From Candidatus Rifleibacteriota bacterium (lineage in GTDB: Bacteria > Riflebacteria > Ozemobacteria > Ozemobacterales > Ozemobacteraceae), in NCBI GenBank assembly GCA_029560455.1, contig JAKQKW010000412.1, positions 1-7,376 on the forward strand: DNA of 7,376 nt, given 5' to 3'. The position numbers and the translations under genes are program-made. Positions 1-6,295 of the stretch are shown here, piece by piece. The notes beneath the pieces were generated by a model. It was not told the origin of the DNA. It was given only the letters and a program-made list of their open reading frames with translations, and searched no databases. Position 1 is the first letter of the stretch; every line of letters starts with the position of its first letter.

Positions 1-1
1 T

Positions 2-955
2 TTCGCGAAAACCGGTGTTTTTGCAGATCTTAAGCCCGGATTGTTTCGCAAAACCTACAGTGCCAGAAGCCAGACAGCAGGCATTGCAAAAGAGTGGCCG
101 GTCGGCAGCCGCCACCTGCTCATTCACCTGTTCGGATGGCGCAAAACCGCCAATCAGAAAGCCGGCGTCATGGATCTGCTCAATCTGGTCACCGGGCACT
201 TTGCCTTCGGTTTCGCCGAAGTAATAAAAGATCGTTTTACCGGTGAACCACGCTGGGATATCGAATATAAGCAGGTTTACGGCCACAATCGTGAAGAAGT
301 CGTTTCGGGCTCGATGAAGTGGCATGCCTACATGGGCAATCTGCGCCGCGGCTGGATGTATTCGATACCGGTCGCCGACACTGTTTTAAAAATCCCTGAA
401 CTTGAGCCTTACAACATCAACGGGCAGACAATCAGGCCGATGCGCGGTCTCGAGCGAGAGCTCGAAAAAATTATGGCAAAATACCGCACCGGCTCAGGCT
501 CGGGCTGTTCGATGGTCAGACCTGATGTTTCATGTGTCCAGGACTCACATTGCGCGCTTTACGGTGCTCTCGACCAGTTGATCGATGGCCTCGGCAAAAG
601 ACCCGAAGTCATTGCCTGGCAAAAATCAGGCTCTGCCGATGCCAAAAGATTTACCAGCCTTATCAGGCTTGGCAGAGAAGTTGAAAAGACGATTACCAGT
701 TTTGGCAACGCTCAGGGCAACTGGAAAGATTTTGTGCAGACCCCGTTCGGCACCAGAAACCCGGGTAAGGTCAAAGCGGTGGTAAATGCCCTGCTCGCCA
801 TTAAAACCGTTTTCCCACGCGCCGCCCATGACCACCTTCTGCAATTGTCAGCCAGCCGCGAATACCCGATGTGGACAATCCTGACATGTCAGATCGGCGG
901 CGTAATTCCCGGTCTGATACCACAGAAGCCCACCTCGCTGATCATGCACAAGTAA
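2..955 (+). CDS. Unrecognised protein, C-terminal part (5' end outside window)
   Basis: The reading frame is open from the left edge to a TAA at 953-955, so this is most likely the 3' part of a longer gene. A TTG at 41 could be a start, but no convincing Shine-Dalgarno precedes it and the codons upstream also read like protein. The visible 317 or so residues are soluble-looking and rich in aromatic and basic residues, with no obvious membrane helix. I do not recognise the family. The most distinctive stretch, encoded at about 488-565, is a glycine/serine run (GSGSGC) followed by PDVSCVQDSHCALYGAL. It holds three cysteines (codons at 506, 533 and 551) and a histidine, and could be a catalytic or metal-binding motif, but that is a guess. 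A second compact motif, GWMYSIPVADTVLKIPELEPY, lies upstream at about 350-412. It is followed by a strong terminator, so it ends its transcription unit. That it is a real gene is fairly sure; its function is unknown. Confidence 0.75.
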   Translation, partial: FAKTGVFADLKPGLFRKTYSARSQTAGIAKEWPVGSRHLLIHLFGWRKTANQKAGVMDLLNLVTGHFAFGFAEVIKDRFTGEPRWDIEYKQVYGHNREEVVSGSMKWHAYMGNLRRGWMYSIPVADTVLKIPELEPYNINGQTIRPMRGLERELEKIMAKYRTGSGSGCSMVRPDVSCVQDSHCALYGALDQLIDGLGKRPEVIAWQKSGSADAKRFTSLIRLGREVEKTITSFGNAQGNWKDFVQTPFGTRNPGKVKAVVNALLAIKTVFPRAAHDHLLQLSASREYPMWTILTCQIGGVIPGLIPQKPTSLIMHK

Positions 956-1018
956 AACCCAGCCCTCAGGAACAATCTGATTCATAAAAAAAGCAACGTG
1001 CAACGTTGCCCCTTTCGC

Positions 1019-1046
1019 AAAGCCGCAACAATTGCGGCTTTTTTTC
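1019..1046 (+). terminator. Intrinsic terminator after the first gene
   Basis: A 10-bp perfect stem (AAAGCCGCAA pairing with TTGCGGCTTT) closes a 3-base CAA loop, and its T-rich side runs on into a T tract to 1045. A smaller hairpin just upstream (GCAACG at 993-998 with CGTTGC at 1004-1009) may add pausing. The stem also has A residues on its left side, so it could work weakly on the other strand, but no minus-strand gene ends here. Confidence 0.88.
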
Positions 1047-1114
1047 TGCAGTGTTTTTTTACCGGCAGTCAGTTACAAAAGCCTGTTTTACAAGCCCAGG
1101 GAGATTATGAAACG

Positions 1115-1120
1115 TATAAT
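1115..1120 (+). promoter_or_regulatory. Probable -10 box of the M23 peptidase gene
   Basis: A perfect sigma-70 -10 hexamer, TATAAT, lies 30 bases before the ATG at 1151, giving a predicted transcript start near 1127 and a leader of about 24 bases. No good -35 sits at the normal distance: TTTACA at 1087-1092 is a 5/6 match, but its 22-base spacer is too long. The promoter would therefore be weak or activator-dependent. The terminator just upstream supports a fresh transcription start in this gap. Confidence 0.45.
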
Positions 1121-1150
1121 GTTCTGTAAGTCTGATGCCATGGAGGAAAA

Positions 1151-2017
1151 ATGAAAAATCTGACCGCTTCGCTGAAGACGCTCTTTGTTTCGCTTCTACT
1201 GGTAACATCAGCTTTGCCCTGTCTGGCAGGCGATTATTACACACAGAACCCGGCGGCTCCTTTTCATTCTACAACCCTGCAGGAATCGGCCCCGGTACAG
1301 ACTGCCGCAGCAGGCTTTCCCAACAATCAGGCCTGGTCGATGAAAGAAGTGCCAAGCATAATGACCTACAAGGTAGCGTTTGCCGGCAAGCCGGGCAATA
1401 AGGCTTCTCACGAAGGTATGGATTTTGTTCACACCAGTCAGGCCGTTCCGCATGTACCCGTAATTGCTGCAGCCGACGGCACTGTAGCTTATGTAAGAAC
1501 CGGCTGCCCGCAGAGTGCCATGTTCGGCAAAAACGCCAGCCTGCGTGAAGCCGGGGCCGGCTGGGGTAACCACGTGGTTCTTTATCATGGCAACGGCATC
1601 TACACCCGCTACGCCCACCTGGCTCCGAATTCGACCAAAGCAAAAGTCGGCGATCGTATGGTCGCCGGCGATATCATCGGCGAAATGGGCAACAGCGGCC
1701 GCAGCGAAACCCGGCATCTGCATTTCGAAGTCGGCTACAAGGCCAGTTATTTTGTTGCCGGCAAGCCAAGTCAGAGCTTTGACCTTGTTTTGAACCCCGA
1801 GAAGTATTTTCCCAAGAAGCAGCAGCCGACTAACGGCACCTTTATTTCTGAAAAGAACAATGTAAGATCTGGCCCGTCAACTTCTGACAATATCGTTGCC
1901 ATCGCGCCGAAAGGCAAGACTTTCAAAATCGTCGAGCGGCGTGGCGAATGGCTGAAAGTTGTGTTCAGCCACGAAAACAACGAAGTTACCGGCTGGACCC
2001 ATCAAAGCAACACCTGA
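1151..2017 (+). CDS. Exported M23 (LytM-type) peptidoglycan endopeptidase with SH3 domain
   Basis: This is a predicted zinc metallopeptidase that cuts peptide cross-links of peptidoglycan outside the cytoplasmic membrane. Residues 1-26 form a Sec signal peptide (KNLTASLK, a hydrophobic core, then CLA before GDYY). The M23 domain covers about 85-195. Zinc ligands are H87 and D91 (SHEGMDF) and H191; catalytic histidines are H156 (RYAHL) and H189 (RHLHFEV). All expected residues are present, so it should be active rather than a degenerate activator such as EnvC. A roughly 20-residue loop with a cysteine (GCPQSAMFGK, from 118) is inserted before the GWGNHVVLYH strand. Residues about 228-285 form a bacterial SH3 domain (NVRSGPS, GEWLKV, GWTH), likely a cell-wall binding module. 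The ATG at 1151 follows GGAGG at 1142-1146. The gene is flanked by terminators and is probably monocistronic. The cysteine at 24 is preceded by proline, which does not fit a lipobox, so a periplasmic or secreted enzyme is favoured. Confidence 0.93.
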   Translation: MKNLTASLKTLFVSLLLVTSALPCLAGDYYTQNPAAPFHSTTLQESAPVQTAAAGFPNNQAWSMKEVPSIMTYKVAFAGKPGNKASHEGMDFVHTSQAVPHVPVIAAADGTVAYVRTGCPQSAMFGKNASLREAGAGWGNHVVLYHGNGIYTRYAHLAPNSTKAKVGDRMVAGDIIGEMGNSGRSETRHLHFEVGYKASYFVAGKPSQSFDLVLNPEKYFPKKQQPTNGTFISEKNNVRSGPSTSDNIVAIAPKGKTFKIVERRGEWLKVVFSHENNEVTGWTHQSNT

Positions 2018-2039
2018 ACCAGGACCCAATCAACCCTGA

Positions 2040-2082
2040 CGGGAGTCGGCTATTTCGTATTCCGGCTCCCGCCTTTTTTTTT
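2040..2082 (+). terminator. Intrinsic terminator after the M23 peptidase gene
   Basis: CGGGAGTCGG at 2040-2049 pairs with CCGGCTCCCG at 2062-2071 (10 bp including one T-G wobble) around a 12-base loop. After CC it is followed by nine T residues at 2074-2082. It begins 23 bases after the stop codon and isolates the peptidase gene from the kinase gene downstream. Confidence 0.9.
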
Positions 2083-2094
2083 GGCTGAACATCC

Positions 2095-2100
2095 TATAAA
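2095..2100 (+). promoter_or_regulatory. Possible -10 box for the hybrid kinase gene
   Basis: TATAAA (5/6 match to the sigma-70 -10) lies 53 bases before the ATG at 2154, in the AT-rich gap after the terminator. No convincing -35 precedes it. A second candidate, TATGAT at 2131-2136, would start transcripts inside the ribosome binding site and is less likely. A promoter is expected here because of the terminator upstream, but its exact position is weakly supported. Confidence 0.25.
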
Positions 2101-2143
2101 AATTCAGGTGGATTTTTTTGTGAAAATACATATGATTGGCTTT

Positions 2144-2150
2144 GAGGGGA
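2144..2150 (+). promoter_or_regulatory. Ribosome binding site that sets the kinase start at 2154
   Basis: GAGGGGA lies six bases (from the GAGG core) before ATG 2154. A longer in-frame start, TTG at 2136, has no such site and would put MALRGH in front of the signal sequence. The ATG gives a clean signal peptide (MRKYLL...), so it is preferred. Confidence 0.75.
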
Positions 2151-2153
2151 CAC

Positions 2154-4565
2154 ATGAGAAAATACCTGCTTTTCGTTCTGGTATTTTTTTGCCTGATCAG
2201 CTGTGCAGTTCTGGCAGACAAGGACTCACGGGTTTTCAGGGTTGGTGTGTTTCCGCTCGAGCCTTTGAACTTCGTTGACAGCAGCGGCGAAGCTTCTGGT
2301 CTCAACACAGATCTTATCAAAGAGGCATTTAAAGAATCGGCCCGTCACCCGGTTTTTGTGCCCGGCAGCTGGAACGAATGCTACGAGAGGCTGCAGAACG
2401 GCGAGATCGACCTGATGACCACGGTCGCCCTTTCCCCTGAACGCCAGGAAATCATGGATTTCAGTCACGAACCGGTGGTGCTGATATGGGGTCAGGTTTT
2501 CACCAGCCCAGGCAGCGGCATCAACAACATTCTTGATCTACGCGGCAAAACTGTGGCGATCATGAAAAAAGATATCAACGGCCAGAATTTTATTGATACA
2601 CTGGCCAGCTTTGGTGGCAGATGCAACATCATCGAGCTGGCGACCCACCATGAAGTTTTCGACGCGGTAGCCAGAGGGGAAGCCGTTGCCGGCGTTGCGC
2701 CGCAGCACTTTGGCCTGAGATTCTGCCACGAGCACGGTCTGGTATCAACTTCGATTCAGTTTTCACCTTTCAGCGTATTTTTTGCCACTAAAAAAGGCTC
2801 TAACAAAGATCTTCTCGAACACCTCGACCGGAAACTCGAAGAATGGAAACCCACGGAAGGCTCTTTTTACCATGAAAGGCTCAATTACTGGCTTATGGGA
2901 GTTAAGTCGGGAGGCATTATCCCGAAATGGGTCAGTGTGGTTTTATCGATTCTGGTTTTGATTATCGGGTTCACTCTTTATGGCATGCGCATTATGCGAC
3001 GCCTGGTCGAGCAAAAGACCCTTGAACTGGCAAATCAGGAAAAGGATTTTCGCAACCTTGTCGAACAGGCGAACTCGATCATTCTCAGGCTCGATACAGA
3101 CAAGCGAATCTCCTTTATCAACCAGTTTGGCCTGAAGCTTCTCAAGTTCAGCGCAGATCAGTTGCTCGGCAAATCGGCTTATGAGACAATTCTGCCGCAG
3201 GCGCAGACGGATGGAACAGAGATTAAAACCATTATTGAGCCTGTGTTTTCAGACCCGTCGAGTCACATCATAGTTGAGAACGAGAATCTTTGCGGCGACG
3301 GTTCAAGAGTTTATGTGCGCTGGTCTAACCGTGCGATTTATGATGAAAACGGCAATTTCAAAGAAATGTTGTGCATTGGCAACGATATTACCGAGCAGAA
3401 AAAGCTTGAAAGAGAGCTTTTACAAACCCAGAAAATGGAAGCGGTCGGTAGACTTGCCGGCGGTATCGCCCATGATTTCAACAACATCCTGTTTGTTATC
3501 GTTGGCAACCTCGATATGGCGAGAAATCGTCTGAATGATAAAGTCGCGCTGGTCAAAAATCTTGAAAACGTCGAAAAGGCCGCCGAAAGAGCCAAAAACC
3601 TGGTCAGACAGATTCTTGCTTTCAGCCGAAAAAATGTATCAGAAAAAAAAGCCATCTGTCTGGCTGATGAAGTCAGAGATGCGGTTAAAATGCTGCGGCC
3701 AACTCTGCCATCAACAATGAAAATCGAAGAAACCCGCCTTTCAGCCGGTAAAATTCTTGCTGACAGCAATCAGATCAACCAGATACTGATGAATTTATGC
3801 ACTAATTCCATGCACGCGCTGAAAGGGGAACCCGGCATCCTCAAAATAGGGGTTTCAGAATCGTATCTGCCCGACGAATTTATAAAATCTGATTCAGATA
3901 AAACCAGACTGCATCTCAAACTTACAGTTTCTGACTCCGGGCATGGTATCGACCCGGAAAACCTGACAAGAATTTTTGAGCCATTTTTCACGACCAAAGA
4001 AAAGTTCAAGGGCTCGGGCATGGGTCTGGCTGTTGTGCACGGGATAGTCAAGGAACACGGTGGTGAAATCAGAGTTTTTTCCGAGGTCGGCAAAGGAACG
4101 ACATTCGAGATCTTTTTCCCGGCGGTGGAAAGTAACATAATGCCACAAAATCTTTCAGAATCGGCAACGGAATCATTTTCAGGCACCGAAAAGATTATGC
4201 TCGTCGATGATGAGCCCATGATCCTTGATGTTAACTCGGAAATGCTGCAGGGTTTCGGGTACCATGTCACCGCTTTTTCCAGTTCTGTAGATGCATTGCG
4301 TGCATTTGAAAAAGCGCCGGAAGCTTTCGACCTTATCGTTACCGATATGACAATGCCGGAAATGACCGGGGCGGCAATGGCCAGAAAGATTCTGCAGCTT
4401 AAGCCTGAAACCTCTGTAATCATCGTCACGGGGCATTCTGACCAGATCGACCGCAAAAAAGCCGCCCGGGAAGGCATTGCCGGCTTCGCCTATAAACCCC
4501 TGTCATCGGCGGAACTGCTGCGCGAAATCAGGCGGGTATTGCAGAGCCGGGGCAAAAGATCGTAG
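2154..4565 (+). CDS. Hybrid sensor histidine kinase with periplasmic solute-binding domain, PAS and receiver
   Basis: This 803-residue membrane sensor is predicted to detect a small molecule in the periplasm and relay phosphate from His to Asp. In order: signal sequence 1-21; type 3 solute-binding domain (SBP_bac_3) about 27-248 (RVGVFPLEPLNF, GSWNECYERLQNGEIDLM, LRGKTVAIMK); one membrane helix about 259-280; a short coiled linker; PAS about 296-415, ending in the usual GNDITEQKK; HisKA with phospho-acceptor H440 (GGIAHDFNN, as in HPK4-like kinases); HATPase with N box N547/N551, DSGHGI at 594-599 and GSGMGLAVV at 620-628; receiver about 679-797 with D685/D686, phospho-acceptor D731 (TDMTMPEMTG), T759 and K781. 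All key catalytic residues are present. LISC at residues 14-17 fits a lipobox, so lipid anchoring is possible besides cleavage after VLA. No DNA-binding output domain is attached, and no separate response regulator or Hpt protein lies in the window, so the output partner is elsewhere. The ligand is unknown; amino-acid-like ligands are common for this fold. Confidence 0.94.
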   Translation: MRKYLLFVLVFFCLISCAVLADKDSRVFRVGVFPLEPLNFVDSSGEASGLNTDLIKEAFKESARHPVFVPGSWNECYERLQNGEIDLMTTVALSPERQEIMDFSHEPVVLIWGQVFTSPGSGINNILDLRGKTVAIMKKDINGQNFIDTLASFGGRCNIIELATHHEVFDAVARGEAVAGVAPQHFGLRFCHEHGLVSTSIQFSPFSVFFATKKGSNKDLLEHLDRKLEEWKPTEGSFYHERLNYWLMGVKSGGIIPKWVSVVLSILVLIIGFTLYGMRIMRRLVEQKTLELANQEKDFRNLVEQANSIILRLDTDKRISFINQFGLKLLKFSADQLLGKSAYETILPQAQTDGTEIKTIIEPVFSDPSSHIIVENENLCGDGSRVYVRWSNRAIYDENGNFKEMLCIGNDITEQKKLERELLQTQKMEAVGRLAGGIAHDFNNILFVIVGNLDMARNRLNDKVALVKNLENVEKAAERAKNLVRQILAFSRKNVSEKKAICLADEVRDAVKMLRPTLPSTMKIEETRLSAGKILADSNQINQILMNLCTNSMHALKGEPGILKIGVSESYLPDEFIKSDSDKTRLHLKLTVSDSGHGIDPENLTRIFEPFFTTKEKFKGSGMGLAVVHGIVKEHGGEIRVFSEVGKGTTFEIFFPAVESNIMPQNLSESATESFSGTEKIMLVDDEPMILDVNSEMLQGFGYHVTAFSSSVDALRAFEKAPEAFDLIVTDMTMPEMTGAAMARKILQLKPETSVIIVTGHSDQIDRKKAAREGIAGFAYKPLSSAELLREIRRVLQSRGKRS

Positions 4566-4578
4566 TGGCGGTTTTCAG

Positions 4579-4616
4579 CAATTCTCGGTGAATTGTTAAA
4601 TATTGATCAGTATCAA
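4579..4616 (+). terminator. Weak hairpins after the kinase gene, possible terminator
   Basis: Two short hairpins follow the stop codon: CAATTC/GAATTG (4579-4584 with 4590-4595, loop TCGGT), then TTAAAT, and TTGAT/ATCAA (4603-4607 with 4612-4616), then GTTTCT. Neither has a strong GC stem or a long T tract, so termination here would be inefficient. A third inverted repeat, TGACAG/CTGTCA (4633-4638 with 4645-4650), is nearby without a T tract. Confidence 0.22.
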
Positions 4617-4692
4617 GTTTCTATCAGCGGTTTGACAGCCATATCTGTCAGTGGATTACCCAATTGGCACGCAGCGACCGATAGCAGACAAA

Positions 4693-4730
4693 CAAAAACG
4701 GTTATCACAGCCTGCGCTTTGATAACCGTC
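4693..4730 (-). terminator. Intrinsic terminator of the minus-strand sigma/ATPase operon
   Basis: ACGGTTATCA at 4698-4707 pairs perfectly with TGATAACCGT at 4720-4729 around a 12-base loop. On the minus strand the stem is followed by TTTTGTTTG, so it acts leftward, about 20 bases after the ATPase stop codon. On the plus strand no T tract follows. It defines the end of the three-gene operon. Confidence 0.85.
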
Positions 4731-4748
4731 TGATTTGAGATTATAGAA

Positions 4749-6281
4749 TCAGGGCTGGGCGATGAGAATCGTGCGAATTCTGGCGGCTTCAGCGGGGCTG
4801 GTCTGGCCTTCTTCGACCCAGGCGCGGATTTTCGCTTCGAGACTGGTGCCGTGCAGGGCTTCGAGCGCAAGAGTAATCTGATTGCTGTCGCCTTTGATAA
4901 TTGCCTCTTTGAGATTCTTGTTCGGCACGGTGATTTCGTAAAACGGGTGCATACCGCGATAGCCAGAGTTGCGGCAACTGGCGCAGCCCTTGCTGTCGCT
5001 GTAACGACCGGGTTTGAAATCGGCCAGGCTGAGTCTGGCAAAGTCTTTTGCCGTGAATTCAAGTTCGCGGCGGCAGTCGGGGCAGACATTGCGCACCAGC
5101 ATCTGGAAGACCACGGTGCCAATGCCGTCATAAAGCTGAAACGGCGGCACTTTCAGATTCAGAAGCTGTCTGAATACTTCAGAAGTATTGCGGGCGTGCA
5201 TCTGGGTAAGCACAAGAATACCGTCGTTGGCGGCTTTGAAACATTCGAGAGCCGTTTCTTCATCGTTGATTTCTTCGACGACGATTACATGGGCTTCGGC
5301 GCGCACGGCGGCTCTGATGGCAGCCGGCATCGTCATGCCGATATGCGGTCTGACCTGAATGCAGCCGATTCCGTCAATTGCCTTGTAAATACGCCCGACT
5401 TCAAAAATTACTCTGGTGCCGTCGTTCAGTATCGATACCGCCGTATCGCGGCTGGTAGTCTTGCCTGAACCGTGTGGGCCGGCAAAGATGACCAGACCCC
5501 GGTTGAGGTTCTGCAGCAGCCCGACAATCTGCTTTCGCTGCGCTTCATCAGGGAAAACGGCCGAAACCGGCGGCGCGACTTCGTCGGGGCGGCTGAAAAA
5601 CAGCAGAATCTGTTCACCAAACACTGTCGGAACCAGCTGCACGCGGATATCGATGAGCTCGTTCTCGACTTTGACCAGAACGCGGCCGTCCTGCGGCAGG
5701 CGGGTTTCGCTGATATCGAGCGCCGACATCAGCTTAATGCGGGCAATAATACGGTCGTAGGTCGGGTGGTCGAAGTTTTCGCGGGCTTCGAGGCTGTTCT
5801 GTCTGGCGACATTGAGTTTGACATGGTCGCGTTCGGGCTTGAAAACGACGCGTGCAAGCTTTTCTTTTACCGCGTCTGAGATCACACGGTTAACGAGCTT
5901 GATCACCTGCAGATTGGCATCTTCGGCCGCACCGGCGGCTTCGTTTATTTCGCCGCCGCCCTGACCGGCTTCGAGTGTGCCGTCAGCGAGGCTGTCGGCA
6001 ATTTCGACCATGCCCTGATCGAGGCGACCCTGATTCTCGGCGGCTTTGACCATGGCGACGAATACTTCAGTGAAAACGCCGGAAAAAAGGCTCAGACAGC
6101 TGGAAAATGTATAGCCTTCCCTGACCCGGCTGCATATCTGGCCGATAATGGCACCCAGCGGCGCATCGCCCTCTTCGCGTTGCAGCAGTTCGAGAGCCTT
6201 CAGCAGCGGAATACCTGAACCGAGCATTTTGCCGAACTTGCGGCTGAACAGTTCGAGATTGCGGGTTGAAACTACTGACAT
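4749..6281 (-). CDS. GspF-like domain fused to a divergent GspE/PilB-family ATPase
   Basis: This 510-residue cytoplasmic protein belongs to the type II secretion/type IV pilus ATPase family. Residues about 7-98 match the cytoplasmic half-domain of GspF/PilC (T2SSF): FSRKFGKMLGSGIPLLKALELL, then VREGYTFSSCLS and FVAMVKAAENQGRLDQG. It lacks the membrane helices of true GspF. A Gly/Ala/Glu linker (about 99-122) leads to the ATPase. The N2-like domain (about 125-230) keeps RLPQDGR (194-200) and DIRVQLVPT; Walker A is GPHGSGKTT (268-276); the His-box histidine is H362 (QMHARN); the zinc tetracysteine is C400/C403 and C433/C436. Divergent points: the Asp box reads FEVGRI (293-298) where relatives have IEDPIE, and the Walker-B region reads EEINDEETA (336-344) instead of GEIRDxETA. 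ATP binding is likely; normal hydrolysis is uncertain. The usual N-terminal MshEN/N1 domain is absent. ATG 6281 is chosen over an in-frame TTG at 6314 because AAGGGAGA precedes it; it lies 13 bases after the anti-sigma gene. The substrate and partner machine are unknown. Confidence 0.88.
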   Translation of the reverse strand: MSVVSTRNLELFSRKFGKMLGSGIPLLKALELLQREEGDAPLGAIIGQICSRVREGYTFSSCLSLFSGVFTEVFVAMVKAAENQGRLDQGMVEIADSLADGTLEAGQGGGEINEAAGAAEDANLQVIKLVNRVISDAVKEKLARVVFKPERDHVKLNVARQNSLEARENFDHPTYDRIIARIKLMSALDISETRLPQDGRVLVKVENELIDIRVQLVPTVFGEQILLFFSRPDEVAPPVSAVFPDEAQRKQIVGLLQNLNRGLVIFAGPHGSGKTTSRDTAVSILNDGTRVIFEVGRIYKAIDGIGCIQVRPHIGMTMPAAIRAAVRAEAHVIVVEEINDEETALECFKAANDGILVLTQMHARNTSEVFRQLLNLKVPPFQLYDGIGTVVFQMLVRNVCPDCRRELEFTAKDFARLSLADFKPGRYSDSKGCASCRNSGYRGMHPFYEITVPNKNLKEAIIKGDSNQITLALEALHGTSLEAKIRAWVEEGQTSPAEAARIRTILIAQP

Positions 6282-6287
6282 GGGCAG

Positions 6288-6295
6288 TCTCCCTT
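6288..6295 (-). promoter_or_regulatory. Ribosome binding site of the ATPase gene, overlapping the upstream stop codon
   Basis: On the minus strand AAGGGAGA lies seven bases from its GGGAG core to ATG 6281 and shares its first base with the TGA of the anti-sigma gene (6297-6295). This placement sets the start at 6281 and suggests translational coupling of the two genes. Confidence 0.7.

Noticed and set aside
1000..1009. Palindrome GCAACGTTGC as a possible operator
   Set aside because: It sits in the terminator region just before the strong hairpin and overlaps a small stem-loop; there is no second copy or promoter next to it, so chance or a terminator-associated stem is the simpler reading.
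1151..1235. Lipoprotein signal in the M23 peptidase (cysteine at residue 24)
   Set aside because: The residue before the cysteine is proline (ALPC), which does not suit lipoprotein signal peptidase; CLA-GD fits ordinary signal peptidase cleavage.
1208..1723. A minus-strand open frame (171 codons) opposite the M23 peptidase
   Set aside because: The plus strand encodes an intact signal peptide and M23 catalytic residues; the reverse frame shows no coherent domain.
3770..4477. A long minus-strand open frame (235 codons) opposite the kinase domain
   Set aside because: It lies entirely antisense to the HATPase and receiver domains, whose motifs are intact on the plus strand; its translation is serine-rich with no recognisable motif. 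It is a shadow of the coding pattern.
4633..4650. Inverted repeat TGACAG/CTGTCA as a regulatory site
   Set aside because: Six-base arms with a 6-base gap in a convergent gap, no promoter nearby, no repeat elsewhere seen; too little to support a function.
4613..5131. A minus-strand frame (172 codons) overlapping the ATPase C-terminus in another frame
   Set aside because: It conflicts with the tetracysteine region of the ATPase and runs through the terminator hairpin at 4698-4729; its composition is Ala/Ser-rich and motif-free.
4851..5468. A plus-strand open frame (205 codons) opposite the ATPase gene
   Set aside because: It is antisense to the Walker-B, His-box and zinc motifs of the minus-strand ATPase, and has no Shine-Dalgarno or family resemblance.
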